Assembly (NCBI RefSeq): GCF_003289645.1
Contig: NZ_QLYX01000003.1
Coordinates: 1 to 64,000, forward strand
DNA: 64,000 nt
DNA from: Actinomadura craniellae
Lineage (GTDB): Bacteria > Actinomycetota > Actinomycetes > Streptosporangiales > Streptosporangiaceae
Reading direction: 5' to 3'
The notes under the pieces: generated by a model
Seen by the model: only the letters and a program-made list of their open reading frames with translations
The model's database searches: none
Told to the model about the DNA's origin: nothing
Shown here: piece by piece, positions 14,252 through 22,531 of the stretch
Layout of the letters: the number at the start of each line of letters is the position of its first letter
How positions within the stretch are numbered: the first letter of the stretch is position 1
Program-made: the position numbers and the translations under genes

Positions 14252-17228
14252 CCGCGAGCACGACCCCTTCGAGGCCGCGGCGCTGCGCGAGCGGGTGCTG
14301 CGCGCCTGGGCCGAGTCGCCGGCCCGGTTCCGCGAGGACGCCAACGCCGAGGAGGACCACGCGCTCGGCGGCTACCGCGACCGGGTGATCGTCGAACTGG
14401 CGCAGAACGCGGCCGACGCCGCCGCGGCGGCGGGCGTGCCCGGCCGGCTGCGCCTGGCGCTGCGCGACGGGGTGCTGCTCGCGGCCAACACCGGGGCGCC
14501 GCTGGACGCCGCCGGCGTGGCCGCGCTGTCCAGCCTGCGGGCCTCCGCCAAGCGCGGCGACGCCGCCGCGGCGGGCCGGTTCGGGGTGGGGTTCGCCGCG
14601 GTGGTCGCGGTGAGCGACGAGCCCGCGATCGGCACCCGCTCGGGCACCGGGGTCGGCTGGTCGGCCCGGCGCACCCGGGAACTCGCCGCCGGGCTGCCCT
14701 CGCTGGCCGGGGAACTGGACCACCGGGGCTTCCACGTGCCGGTGCTCCGGCTGCCCTTCGCCCTCCCCGACCCGCCCCGGCCGGGCGAGCTCGGCGCGGA
14801 GTTCGAGACGGTCGTCCGGCTGCCGCTGCGCGATCCCGCCGCCGCGGACCTCGTCCGGCGGCAGCTCGCCGAGACCGGCCCGGCGCTGCTCCTCGCCCTG
14901 CCCGCCCTCGCCCGGGTGGACGTCGAACTCGACGGCGCCGTCCGCACCCTGGAGGCCGAGCCCGACGCGCCGTCCGGGACGGTGGTGATCGACGGGGTGC
15001 GGTGGCGGACCGTCGAGGCGCACGGGGAGATCCCCGCCGAGCTGCTGGCCGACCGGCCGACCGAGGAACGCGCCCGGCCGTACTGGCGGCTGCGCTGGGC
15101 GTTGCCGGACGTGCCGGGCCGGGCGGCGGCCGTCCTGCACGCGCCGACCCCCAGCGACGAGCCGCTGGACCTGCCCGCGCTGCTGATCGCGTCCTTCCCG
15201 TTGGCGCCGGACCGGCGGCACGTGGCGCCGGGGCCGCTCACCGGGTTCCTGGTCGAGCGCGCCGCCGAGGCGTACGTCGAACTGCTGCGCGCGGTGCCGC
15301 CGGAGCCCGGCCTGCTCGACCTGGTGCCCGGCCCGGTCGCCGCGGGCGAGCTCGACGCCCGGATCCGGCGCGCCGTCCTCGACCGGCTGCCCGGCGTCCC
15401 CCTGCTGCCGATCGCGGCGCCCGACGGGACGTCCGCGCTGTTCCGGGGGCCGGACACCGTGGCGGTGGACGCGCCCGCCGCGGCCGTGGACCTGCTGGCC
15501 GGAAGCGTCCTGCCGGGGCTGCTGCCCGCCGGGTGGCCGGTGCGGCACCCGGCGCTGGCCGCGCTGGGCGTGCGCCGGCTGGAGCTCGCGGACCTGGTGG
15601 ACGCGCTGGCCGGCCTGGAACGCCCGCCCGGCTGGTGGCACCGGCTGTACGAGGCGCTGGCGGGGGCGCGGACCGACGCGCTGGGGGCGCTGCCCGTCCC
15701 GCTGGCCGACGGGCGGCTGGTGCGGGGGCCGCGCGGGCTGCTGGTCGGCACCGAGGGCGTGGACCCGGCCGACCACGACGCGCTGGGGCTGCGGTTCGTG
15801 CATCCGCAGGCGGCGCACCCGCTGCTGGCGCGCCTGGGCGCGGTGCCCGCCGGCCCGCGCGCGGTGCTCGCCGACCCGGCGGTGCGGGCCGCCGTGACCG
15901 GCTCCTACGACGCCGAGGAGCCCGAGCCGATCGCGCACGCCGTGCTCGACCTGGTGGCCGCGGCCGGCCTGGACCCGGGCGAGCTGCCCTGGCTCGCCGA
16001 ACTGGCCCTGCCGGGCGACGACGGGGAGCTCTACCCGGCGGGCGAGCTGCTGCTGCCCGACAGCCCCCTGCGCCCGGTGATGGGGGACGACTCCCCGTTC
16101 GGGGTGGTCGCGGCCGATCTGGTCGAGCGGCACGGGGCGGACGCCCTGGTGGCCGCCGGGGTGCTGCGGGGGTTCGCGCTGGTCCGCGAGCACGAGGTCT
16201 CCGTGGCGGACCTGACGGACGGCGCCTTCGACCTCGACGGCGGGGAGGAGTGGGCCGAGGACGTGCTCGCCCGGCTGCCCGGCCAGGACGTCCCGCCGCT
16301 GCTGCCCGAGTTCACCGCCGTGCGTGACCTGGAGCTGGTGGCCGACTGGCCCGCCGCGCTGGCCCTGCTGGCCGTGCCGCCGGTGCGCGCCGCCGTGGTG
16401 GAGCCGGCCGGGGTGCTGACCGCCGGCGGCCGCCGGGCGCCCGTCCCGTCCTATACCGCCTGGTGGCTGGCGCGGGAACCGGTGCTGGCCGGCCGGCGTC
16501 CCGCCGAGTTGCGGTTCGCCGCGGCCCGGGAACTGGCCGGGCTGTACGACGTCGCGCCCGGCGGGCTGGATCCGGAGTTCCTGCGGGCGCTGGGGGTGCG
16601 CGCGTCGGCGGCCGAGCTGCTGGCCGAGCCGGGTGGGGCCGCCGAGCTGCTGGCCCGGCTGGCCGATCCCGATCGGACGGTCTCCCGGGACCGGCTGCGC
16701 GAGCTGTGGACGGCGCTCACCGACCGTCCCCCCGGAGCCGATCCCCTCCGGCCGCCCGAGCGGGTCCGGGCGGTCGTGGACGGCGCGCCCGAGGTGGTCG
16801 CGGCGGCGGACGCGCTGGTGCTGGACCGCCCGGACCTGCTGCCGCTGCTGGCCGGCCAGCCGCTGGTTTTGGCGGCGTACGACCGGTCGGAGGAGCTGGC
16901 GGACGCGCTCGACCTGCAGCTGGCGAGCGACGAGGTGCCGGGCGAGGTGGTGTCGCGGGGCGTCGAGCGGCCCGTGCCGCCGGTGGTGCGCGCCGTGCTG
17001 CCGGACGCGCCCGGGACCTACGTGGCGCACGACCCGCTGGTCGTCGACGGTGTCACGGCGGGCTGGCGGGCCGTGGGCGGGACGGTGCATGCGAGCGGTG
17101 CCGAGGGGCTGGCTCGCGGGCTGGCCTGGGTGACCGGGCGCTGGCCGGACCGGCTGCTGGTGGCGGCCGTGCTGCGCGACCCCGGCGCGCTGCCGGACCT
17201 GCTCGCCGAGGCCGACCTGGACCTGTGA
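14244..17228 (+). CDS. Sacsin-like N-terminal HATPase-domain protein
   Basis: About 994 residues. The N-terminal GHKL/HATPase region carries the N-box VELAQNAADAA (about 50-60), ANTGAPLDAAGVAALSSLRASAKR (degenerate G1) and GRFGVGFAAVVAVSDEPAI (G2 glycines), as in sacsin and Hsp90-like ATPases. The remaining ~700 residues are Ala/Leu/Pro-rich with no known domain. The start is odd: the conserved opening DREHDPFEAAALRERVL has no ATG, GTG or TTG before it. The only in-frame candidates are ATA at 14244, overlapping the DUF3027 stop region, or GTG at 14295, which would trim conserved residues. A chaperone or RNA/protein-remodelling role is only a family-level guess. Confidence 0.85.
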   Translation: MADREHDPFEAAALRERVLRAWAESPARFREDANAEEDHALGGYRDRVIVELAQNAADAAAAAGVPGRLRLALRDGVLLAANTGAPLDAAGVAALSSLRASAKRGDAAAAGRFGVGFAAVVAVSDEPAIGTRSGTGVGWSARRTRELAAGLPSLAGELDHRGFHVPVLRLPFALPDPPRPGELGAEFETVVRLPLRDPAAADLVRRQLAETGPALLLALPALARVDVELDGAVRTLEAEPDAPSGTVVIDGVRWRTVEAHGEIPAELLADRPTEERARPYWRLRWALPDVPGRAAAVLHAPTPSDEPLDLPALLIASFPLAPDRRHVAPGPLTGFLVERAAEAYVELLRAVPPEPGLLDLVPGPVAAGELDARIRRAVLDRLPGVPLLPIAAPDGTSALFRGPDTVAVDAPAAAVDLLAGSVLPGLLPAGWPVRHPALAALGVRRLELADLVDALAGLERPPGWWHRLYEALAGARTDALGALPVPLADGRLVRGPRGLLVGTEGVDPADHDALGLRFVHPQAAHPLLARLGAVPAGPRAVLADPAVRAAVTGSYDAEEPEPIAHAVLDLVAAAGLDPGELPWLAELALPGDDGELYPAGELLLPDSPLRPVMGDDSPFGVVAADLVERHGADALVAAGVLRGFALVREHEVSVADLTDGAFDLDGGEEWAEDVLARLPGQDVPPLLPEFTAVRDLELVADWPAALALLAVPPVRAAVVEPAGVLTAGGRRAPVPSYTAWWLAREPVLAGRRPAELRFAAARELAGLYDVAPGGLDPEFLRALGVRASAAELLAEPGGAAELLARLADPDRTVSRDRLRELWTALTDRPPGADPLRPPERVRAVVDGAPEVVAAADALVLDRPDLLPLLAGQPLVLAAYDRSEELADALDLQLASDEVPGEVVSRGVERPVPPVVRAVLPDAPGTYVAHDPLVVDGVTAGWRAVGGTVHASGAEGLARGLAWVTGRWPDRLLVAAVLRDPGALPDLLAEADLDL

Positions 17229-17261
17229 GCCCGGGGCCGGGACGGAGCGTGCCCGCCGCCG

Positions 17262-17558
17262 TCAGGAGCGGTCGGACCGCTCGTCCGGGACGGGGAGCTC
17301 GGTGGGGTGGCCGGTTGCGGCCACGTGCCGGCGGGTGGCCTCGGCCCGGCTGCGCTGCAGCCGGGGGATGTAGAGCACCCCGAACGCGCCGATGCACGCG
17401 CCGGTGACGCAGACCCACAGCCACCAGCGCCGATCCTCGGACATGCCGACGATCAGCAGGACGACCAGCGCGACGAGCCAGGCGGCGGTGCCGACGGCGG
17501 AGATCCGGACGTCGTCGGTCTCCAGCGGCGGGGGGTCGGGGCGTCGTTGTCGGGGCAT
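17262..17558 (-). CDS. DUF2530 membrane protein
   Basis: A 98-residue protein with the family's opening PDPPPLETDDVRISAVGTAAWLVALVVLL, two membrane helices (about 21-41 and 47-66), and a basic C-terminal tail (RLQRSRAEATRRH). It is widespread in actinomycetes with no known function. It faces the sacsin-like gene (33 bp between stop codons) and is divergent from the marR gene. Confidence 0.85.
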   Translation of the reverse strand: MPRQRRPDPPPLETDDVRISAVGTAAWLVALVVLLIVGMSEDRRWWLWVCVTGACIGAFGVLYIPRLQRSRAEATRRHVAATGHPTELPVPDERSDRS

Positions 17559-17725
17559 GTCTCCAGGCTAGGCCACCCGCCCGCGACCGGAGCGGGCCCG
17601 CCCTTCGTGGGACGATGCCCCGAACACCCCGGCGAGTGAGCGGAGGAGGCCGAAGTCTCCCCTTGTGGACGGAATGCGGAACGCCCGCGTATCGTTAGCA
17701 AGAGTAATGACTTTCGAGAACGGCC

Positions 17726-18166
17726 ATGCCCACACCGAAGACCACAGACCACAGCGCGCAGTCCCTCGCGGAGGAGCTGCGCATGTCGATCGCGCGCCTG
17801 GGCCGACGGCTCCGCCGCCAAGGGAACCACCGGCTCACGATCACCCAGTTCGCCGCGCTGGCCGCGATCGAACGACACCACGAGATGACCCCGAGGGAAC
17901 TCGCCGACCACGAGAAGGTGCAGCCCCCGTCGATGACCCGGGTGATCACCGCACTGGAACTGGAACGGCTGGTCGAGCGGAGCCCGCACCCGACGGACGG
18001 CCGCCAGGTGGTGGTCCGGGTGACCGACCGCGGCCGCACCCTGATGCGGGAGGAACGGGCCCGCAAGGAGGCGTGGCTGTCCCAGCGGCTGGCGGAGCTG
18101 ACCTCGCAGGAGCGGGCGATCCTGGAGCAGGCGGCGCCGATCCTGGACAAACTGAGCAAGGCGTAA
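17726..18166 (+). CDS. MarR family regulator
   Basis: A 146-residue winged-helix regulator. The DNA-binding core is LTITQFAALAAIERHHEMTPRELADHEKVQPPSMTRVITALELERLVERSPHPTDGRQVVVRVTDRG, with the typical wing D-x-R. It precedes an MFS exporter by 35 bp on the same strand, the usual arrangement for a ligand-responsive repressor and the pump it controls. A weak dyad (CGTTA...TAATG near 17691-17707) lies 20-35 bp upstream of the start and could be an operator. Confidence 0.92.
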   Translation: MPTPKTTDHSAQSLAEELRMSIARLGRRLRRQGNHRLTITQFAALAAIERHHEMTPRELADHEKVQPPSMTRVITALELERLVERSPHPTDGRQVVVRVTDRGRTLMREERARKEAWLSQRLAELTSQERAILEQAAPILDKLSKA

Positions 18167-18201
18167 CGGCCGGGGCCCGCGATGAGCAGGGCCCCGGCGG
18201 C

Positions 18202-19464
18202 ATGTTCCGCTCGCTGCGGGTGCGCAACTACCGGCTGTTCGCCGCCGGACAGGTGGTCTCCAACACCGGCACCTGGATGCAGCGCATCGCCCAGGACTGG
18301 CTCGTCCTGGACCTGACCCACGGCAGCGGCACCGCGCTCGGCATCACCACCGGCCTGCAGTTCCTGCCGCTGCTGCTGTTCGGGCTCTGGGGCGGCGTGA
18401 TCGCCGACCGCTATCCCAAGCGCCGGGTGCTGGCGGTCACCCAGGTGGCGATGGGGACGCTGGCCCTGGTGCTCGGCGTACTCGCGCTCACCGGCACGGC
18501 ACAGGTCTGGCACGTGTACCTGCTGGCGTTCGGCCTGGGCCTGGCCACGGTGGTCGACAACCCCACCCGGCAGGCGTTCGCGGTGGAGATGGTCGGCCCC
18601 CGGGAACTGCCCAACGCCATCGCGCTCAACAGCGCCACCTTCAACGGCGCCCGGATCGTCGGCCCGGCGATCGCCGGAGTGCTCATCGCGCTGATCGGCA
18701 CCGGGCCCGTCTTCCTGCTCAACGCCGCCTCCTTCGGCGCCGTGCTGCTCGGGCTGGCGGCCATGCGCGAGGCCGAGCTGAACCCGGCCGAACGGGTGCC
18801 GCGGGGCAAGGGACAGCTGCGCGAGGGGCTGCGCTACGTCCGGGGACGCCGCGACCTGGTGACGGTGCTCGTGCTGGTCGGCTTCGTGGCGATGTTCGGC
18901 ATGAACTTCCAGATCACCACCGCGCTGGTGGCCCGCGAGGTCTTCGGCGCCGGGGCCTCCTCGTTCGGCCTCGCCTCGACGATGCTCGCGGTGGGCGCGC
19001 TGGCCGGGGCGCTGCTCGCGGCCCGGCGCGTCCGGCCGACCCGGCGGCTGCTGTACGGCGCTGCGGCGGGATTCGGCGTGCTGGAGATGGTCACCGGGCT
19101 GATGCCCACGTTCTGGTCGTTCCTGATCGTGCTGGTGCCCACCGGCATCACGCTGATGACCTTCACCACCGCGGCCAACGCCACCATGCAGCTCTCCGTC
19201 GCGCCCGAGATGCGCGGGCGGGTGATGGGGCTCTACATGTTCGTGTTCCTGGGGACCAACCCGGTGGGCGCACCGCTGGTGGGCTGGCTGGCGGAGACGT
19301 TCGGCCCCCGGCTGAGCATCGTGCTCGGGGGCGCGGTGGCCACCCTCACCACGCTCACCGTCATCGCTTTGTCAGTGCCTCGTGAGACGATCATCAGTAC
19401 CCTCCGGAACCCGTTCCGGCGCGCTTCGTCCGAGAATGGGATGACAATCCGGCACGTCGGCTGA
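18202..19464 (+). CDS. MFS transporter (MFS_3/EntS-like)
   Basis: A 420-residue 12-helix major facilitator. It opens MFRSLRVRNYRLFAAGQVVSNTGTWMQRIAQDWLVLDL, the hallmark of the MFS_3/enterobactin-exporter-like group. The loop 2-3 motif is GVIADRYPKRRVL. The tail (TIISTLRNPFRRASSENG) is cytoplasmic. The likely role is drug or metabolite efflux under the preceding MarR regulator. The ATG at 18202 is the only sensible start after the marR stop. A related exporter is encoded at 31904. Confidence 0.9.
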   Translation: MFRSLRVRNYRLFAAGQVVSNTGTWMQRIAQDWLVLDLTHGSGTALGITTGLQFLPLLLFGLWGGVIADRYPKRRVLAVTQVAMGTLALVLGVLALTGTAQVWHVYLLAFGLGLATVVDNPTRQAFAVEMVGPRELPNAIALNSATFNGARIVGPAIAGVLIALIGTGPVFLLNAASFGAVLLGLAAMREAELNPAERVPRGKGQLREGLRYVRGRRDLVTVLVLVGFVAMFGMNFQITTALVAREVFGAGASSFGLASTMLAVGALAGALLAARRVRPTRRLLYGAAAGFGVLEMVTGLMPTFWSFLIVLVPTGITLMTFTTAANATMQLSVAPEMRGRVMGLYMFVFLGTNPVGAPLVGWLAETFGPRLSIVLGGAVATLTTLTVIALSVPRETIISTLRNPFRRASSENGMTIRHVG

Positions 19465-19571
19465 CAGGCTTTGCATGCCTGACCTCGCCCGGGCTTCTCG
19501 CCCGGGTCCGCAGGACGGGCGGCTGCCGGGCGTCCGTGGGGGGCGCGACGACGACTGAGGAGGCGACGGCC

Positions 19572-20141
19572 GTGACCGTGTCGATGGTGAAGGGCCAGCG
19601 GATCTCGCTGGAGAAGCCCGGCGACGCGCTGCAACTGGTACGGATGGGGCTCGGCTGGGACGCCGTGAAGAAGCGGGGCTTCTTCGGCTCCCGCGAGCAG
19701 GAGATCGACCTGGACGCCTCGTGCGTGCTGTTCGCCGACGGGCAGATCGCGGACGTGGTCTTCTTCGGCAAGCTGACCAGCGACGACGGCTCGGTCCGGC
19801 ACACCGGCGACAACCTGACCGGGGCCGGCGACGGTGACGACGAGTCGGTGATCGTCGACCTCTCCCGGCTGCCGGTGCACGTGACCTCGCTGGTCTTCAC
19901 CGTCAGCTCGTTCAACGGCCAGACGTTCAACGAGGTCGAGAACGCCTTCTGCCGGGTCGTCAACGAGCGCGACAACGCCGAGCTGGCCCGCTACACCCTG
20001 ACCGGGGGCGGCGCCCACACGGCGATGGTGATGGCCAAGCTCTACCGGAACCCGGCCGGCTGGAAGATGAACGCCATCGGCGAGCCGTGCCACGGCCGTA
20101 CCTTCCAGGACATGCTCCCGGTGATCGCCCAGCACGCCTGA
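19572..20141 (+). CDS. terD: TerD family protein
   Basis: A 189-residue TerD-domain protein. Typical parts are VSMVKGQRISLEKPG at the start, LGWDAVKKRGFFGSREQEIDLDASC, and the acidic Ca2+-binding loops DGSVRHTGDNLTGAGDGDDESVIVDL. TerD proteins bind calcium and are linked to tellurite or phage stress resistance. In actinomycetes they also affect development. The GTG start at 19572 has GAGGAGG about 9 nt upstream. Its stop overlaps the next gene's start (TGATG), so the two are translationally coupled. Confidence 0.93.
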   Translation: MTVSMVKGQRISLEKPGDALQLVRMGLGWDAVKKRGFFGSREQEIDLDASCVLFADGQIADVVFFGKLTSDDGSVRHTGDNLTGAGDGDDESVIVDLSRLPVHVTSLVFTVSSFNGQTFNEVENAFCRVVNERDNAELARYTLTGGGAHTAMVMAKLYRNPAGWKMNAIGEPCHGRTFQDMLPVIAQHA

Positions 20142-21757
20142 TGAACGACCTGGTCCGCGGCGCGAACGCGCCGCTCGCCGTACATCGTCTCGTCGCCACG
20201 GCCTCCTGCGCCGTACCGGTCGACGTGAGCGCCCTGCTGGTGGCCGCCGACATGCGCGTGCGGTCCGACGCGGACCTGGTGTTCTTCAACGCCCCCGAAG
20301 GGCCGGGGGCGCGCTGGTCCGACCCGGCCGGCGGCCAGCGGATCGACATCGATCTGACCCAGGTCCCGGCCGACGTCCAAGCGGTGCTGATCGTGGTCAG
20401 CCTCGTCGGGCGCATGTCGTTCGGGGCGGTCCCGCCGCCCCGGCTGCTGCTCACCGGAGCCGACGGCGCCCCGCTCGTGACGTTCACCGTCGACGAGCTC
20501 GGCCCGGAGAAGGCGCTGCTCGGCCTGGAGCTGTACCGGCGTGCCGGGGCCTGGAAGGTCCGCGCCCTCGGCCAGGGGTACGCGGGCGGCCTGGCCGAAC
20601 TGGTCGTCGCGCACGGCGTCGAGGTCGACGACCCGGGCGACGCGGAAACGGCCGCCCCGCCCCCGCCGCCGGTCGGCGCCACCGGCCCGATCCCCGGGCA
20701 GCCCACCGAGCCGCACCCCTCCGGTCCGGGCGGCCGGGAGGTCGGGTTCCTCGAACGCGCCTGGCTGATCTGGGAGGACGCCAGCCGGTCGCTGGCGGCC
20801 TTCCGCTCGTCCACCGAGCACGCGCTGAACATCCGCAACGACGAGGTCGCCGGCCGGGTGCCGCGCGGCCGCTACCAGGAGCTGATGGACGCCGCGACCT
20901 CCCGCCTGTCCGGTGACGCCGCGCAGCTGCGCGACGAGCTCACCCGGCAGGAGCCCCGACTCACCCCCGAGGTCGCGCCGTTCACCGAGGCGTCCTGGCT
21001 GACCTGGCAGCCCCGCACCGACCTGGCCGACGGGGTGCTGCTGGGCCGGCTGACCACCCCGGAGATGCCCGAGCTGCACGTGCCGCTGGTGCTGCGGGTG
21101 CCGTGGCGGCGCGGGGTGTGGATCTCGCAGGGCCCGCTGCCGGGCGACGCCGCGGCGTACGCGTGGTCGCTGGTCACCCGGTTCCTGGCCGCCGTCCCGC
21201 CCGGGCTGGTCGGGCTGGAGGTCATCGACGCGGCCGGCCTGTCGGGCGCGGGCTGGGTGAACGGCTTCGACCAGGCCACCACGCAGGCCCTGCTCGGCGG
21301 CGGGCTGGCCATCGGCCCGGCCGCCGAACAGCGGGTGCGCGGCCTGCTCGACCTGGTCGACCTGCGCCGGATCGGCGGCAGCGAGGACGAGCTGCCCGCC
21401 ACCCTGGCCGGGGGCCCGCCGGTCCGGCTGGTGGTGATCCTCGACGCGGGGGCCGCGCTGGACGGCGAGGAGTCGCACCAGCTGCTCCGCCTGGTGGAGG
21501 ACGGCCCCACGGTCGGCGTGCCGGTGATGCTGGTCGAGACCGACAGCCGGGCGACCGAGTCCGTCCGGTCGATGCGGCTGCGCCAGATGTGCAACACCCT
21601 GCCGGCGGGCGAGGGCCCGATCGTCGACAACTGGGTCGGCACCGAGTGGACCCTCACCCCCGACCTGCTGCCGGACGCCGGCGCGGGCACCCGGGCCCCC
21701 GCCCTGCTCGCCCATGTCCTCGCCGCCCACGTCCGCGCCATCGCCTCCCACGGCTGA
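20141..21757 (+). CDS. TerD-domain protein with a large uncharacterised C-terminal region
   Basis: A 538-residue protein. Residues about 5-165 resemble a TerD domain (DVSALLVAADMRVRSDADLVFFNAPEGPG, IDIDLTQVPADVQAVLIVVSL, LELYRRAGAWKVRALGQGYAGGLAELV) but lack the dense acidic Ca2+ loops of its neighbour. A Pro-rich linker (about 170-195) leads to a 340-residue C-terminal region with alternating strands and helices (for example PVRLVVILDAGAALDGEESHQLLRLVEDGPTVGVPVMLVET) that resembles a FtsK/HerA-type ATPase fold in order but has no Walker A. It overlaps the terD stop by one base. Unknown role in the Ter system. Confidence 0.82.
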   Translation: MNDLVRGANAPLAVHRLVATASCAVPVDVSALLVAADMRVRSDADLVFFNAPEGPGARWSDPAGGQRIDIDLTQVPADVQAVLIVVSLVGRMSFGAVPPPRLLLTGADGAPLVTFTVDELGPEKALLGLELYRRAGAWKVRALGQGYAGGLAELVVAHGVEVDDPGDAETAAPPPPPVGATGPIPGQPTEPHPSGPGGREVGFLERAWLIWEDASRSLAAFRSSTEHALNIRNDEVAGRVPRGRYQELMDAATSRLSGDAAQLRDELTRQEPRLTPEVAPFTEASWLTWQPRTDLADGVLLGRLTTPEMPELHVPLVLRVPWRRGVWISQGPLPGDAAAYAWSLVTRFLAAVPPGLVGLEVIDAAGLSGAGWVNGFDQATTQALLGGGLAIGPAAEQRVRGLLDLVDLRRIGGSEDELPATLAGGPPVRLVVILDAGAALDGEESHQLLRLVEDGPTVGVPVMLVETDSRATESVRSMRLRQMCNTLPAGEGPIVDNWVGTEWTLTPDLLPDAGAGTRAPALLAHVLAAHVRAIASHG

Positions 21758-21868
21758 CCCCACCGCCCACCCACCACTTGACACGCAGAGAAGCGTCACT
21801 GGCCAGGGGCGAAGTGACAAGCGGGGTGTGGGCTGAAAGGCTCTGAGGGTGGCCCACCGGAACGTCAT

Positions 21869-22417
21869 ATGAGGCTGTTCGCGGCGCTGCTGCCGTCCGT
21901 GGCGGCGCTCGACGAGCTGGCGGGGGCCGTCCGGCCGCTGCGCGCCGTTCATCCGGAGCTGCGGTGGGAGCGGCGCGAGCTGATGCACGTCACGGTGGCG
22001 TTCTTCGGGGAGATCGACGAGACCACCCTGGAGCGGCTGCTGCCCCGGCTCGAACGGGCGGCGGGGCGGTACGCGCCGATGGGGCTGTCGCTGGCGGGGG
22101 CCGGGGCCTTCCCGTCCGGGGTGCATGCCCGGGTGCTGTGGACGGGGGTGTACGGCGACCGCCGGGCGCTGGCCCGACTCGCCGCCTCGTGCAGCGCGGC
22201 GGGCAGCCGTGCCGGGTCGCCGGCGGACCATCACCGGGGCTTCCGGCCGCACCTCACCCTGGCCCGCAGCCGGCGCCCCACCGACCTGCGGCCGCTCACC
22301 GAGGAACTGGCCGCCTTCGCCGGCGCCCCCTGGGCCGCCGACACGCTCCATCTGGTGCGCAGCCACCTGGGGGCGCAGGTCCGCTACGAGTACGTCCGGT
22401 CCTGGCCGCTGGGCTGA
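21869..22417 (+). CDS. thpR: RNA 2',3'-cyclic phosphodiesterase
   Basis: A 182-residue 2H phosphoesterase. Both HxTx motifs are present: HVTV at 40-43 and HLTL at 128-131. They hydrolyse 2',3'-cyclic phosphate RNA ends to 2'-phosphates, as in LigT/ThpR. The length is standard for the family. An RNA-end enzyme in the same 20-kb stretch as rsr is notable but not adjacent. It converges on the four-PH-like-domain membrane protein. Confidence 0.93.
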   Translation: MRLFAALLPSVAALDELAGAVRPLRAVHPELRWERRELMHVTVAFFGEIDETTLERLLPRLERAAGRYAPMGLSLAGAGAFPSGVHARVLWTGVYGDRRALARLAASCSAAGSRAGSPADHHRGFRPHLTLARSRRPTDLRPLTEELAAFAGAPWAADTLHLVRSHLGAQVRYEYVRSWPLG

Positions 22418-22531
22418 CCTCGCTCCCGAGGCCCGGTGCGGCTCGTGGTCCGGGTGCCCGGGAAGCCGCCGCGCGGCCGATCTCGCTTACGGCTCGATGC
22501 CCGGGAAGTCGCCGGGTCCGGCTGATCCGGC

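Noticed and set aside
14196-17090. A 964-codon open frame on the minus strand opposite the sacsin-like gene
   Set aside because: It is Arg/Gln/His/Gly-rich with no domain, a typical antisense shadow in a G+C-rich gene. The plus-strand product has clear HATPase motifs.
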